From positions 1 to 13,942 of the forward strand of contig CAKTYT010000022.1 of assembly GCA_934633695.1 (NCBI GenBank): a stretch of 13,942 nucleotides of DNA, written 5' to 3'. Source of the DNA: an uncultured Clostridia bacterium. GTDB taxonomy: Bacteria; Bacillota; Clostridia; Christensenellales; CAG-138. This document shows positions 13,866 to 13,942 of the stretch, piece after piece. The first letter of the stretch is position 1. The number at the start of each line of letters is the position of its first letter. The translations under genes were made by a program, and so were the position numbers. Under the pieces are notes generated by a model that saw only the letters and a program-made list of their open reading frames with translations, was not told where the DNA came from and did no database searches.

Positions 13866-13895
13866 AAAAAAGGGAAACCGCCGAAGCGATTTCCC
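13866..13895 (-). terminator. Rho-independent terminator with UUCG tetraloop
   Basis: On the minus strand GGGAAATCGC (13895-13886) pairs with GCGGTTTCCC (13881-13872) around TTCG, giving a C(UUCG)G tetraloop. Six T follow (13871-13866). It terminates a minus-strand gene entering from the right edge, insulating it from the flavodoxin promoter just beyond. A 7-base palindrome (CTAATCA/TGATTAG, 13912-13926) lies upstream of it, overlapping the presumed stop codon. Confidence 0.9.
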
Positions 13896-13922
13896 ATGAT
13901 TTGGCTGTTTGCTAATCAGTGA

Positions 13923-13942
13923 TTAGTTGAGGCCGAGTGCTG
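13923..13942 (-). CDS. 3' end of an unidentified minus-strand gene (partial)
   Basis: The terminator at 13866-13895 implies a gene ending just to its right. The reading ALGLN then TAA (13925-13923) is the most plausible frame and would fit a dockerin-type C-terminus, compare AVMGI at the end of the protein at 1463-2443. Another frame stops closer to the hairpin (TAG within 13912-13920), so the assignment is uncertain. Confidence 0.25.

Overview
The window reads as chromosomal DNA from a Gram-positive anaerobe, most likely a gut Clostridia (Bacillota, Oscillospiraceae/Ruminococcaceae-like). The grounds are strong GGAGG ribosome sites, consensus TTGACA-N17-TATAAT promoters, a DUF436/YwlG-family protein, a DUF11 surface-type protein and a dockerin-type protein. 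By eye the G+C content is about one half. This placement is inference from gene families; there is no rRNA or tRNA in the window. I see no CRISPR array, insertion sequence or phage gene.

Left block (1-2565). A minus-strand DUF11 protein (121-972) lies divergent from a plus-strand pair: an unrecognised 51-residue protein (1291-1446) and a secreted protein with a C-terminal dockerin-like domain (1463-2443). The pair is driven by a near-consensus promoter at 1190-1218. A nearly identical terminator hairpin sits beyond each end of the block (39-77 and 2526-2565), in opposite orientation, each turned to serve the gene it follows. The first 29 bases look like the tail of another dockerin-type gene.

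Central operon (2611-7681). An extended -10 promoter leads into five tightly packed plus-strand genes: a DUF436/YwlG-like protein, a CBM9-like carbohydrate-binding protein, an M81 (MlrC-like) metallopeptidase, a GH29 alpha-L-fucosidase and a small DUF2087 protein. The last three are joined by 4-base ATGA stop/start overlaps. None has a signal peptide, so this looks like cytoplasmic processing of an imported fucosylated compound, perhaps a glycopeptide. A strong terminator at 7641-7681 closes the operon.

Accessory stretch (7680-10099). A MATE efflux gene has decayed by a frameshift and a large internal deletion, while the MarR-family regulator translationally coupled to it is intact, with its own promoter and a perfect palindrome at the transcription start. 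A GNAT acetyltransferase and a von Willebrand factor A protein with a complete MIDAS motif follow, divergently transcribed.

Amino-sugar pair (10122-12761). An atypical ROK-family kinase, with a long N-terminal extension and a degraded zinc motif, is followed after 1 base by N-acetylglucosamine-6-phosphate deacetylase (NagA). Together they could turn an N-acetylhexosamine into its 6-phosphate and then deacetylate it. With the fucosidase operon, this suggests a host- or mucin-type glycan diet.

Right end (12768-13942). A minus-strand flavodoxin and a pyridoxamine-5'-phosphate-oxidase-like flavoprotein form a small redox operon. A UUCG-loop terminator at 13866-13895 closes a further minus-strand gene that is almost entirely outside the window.
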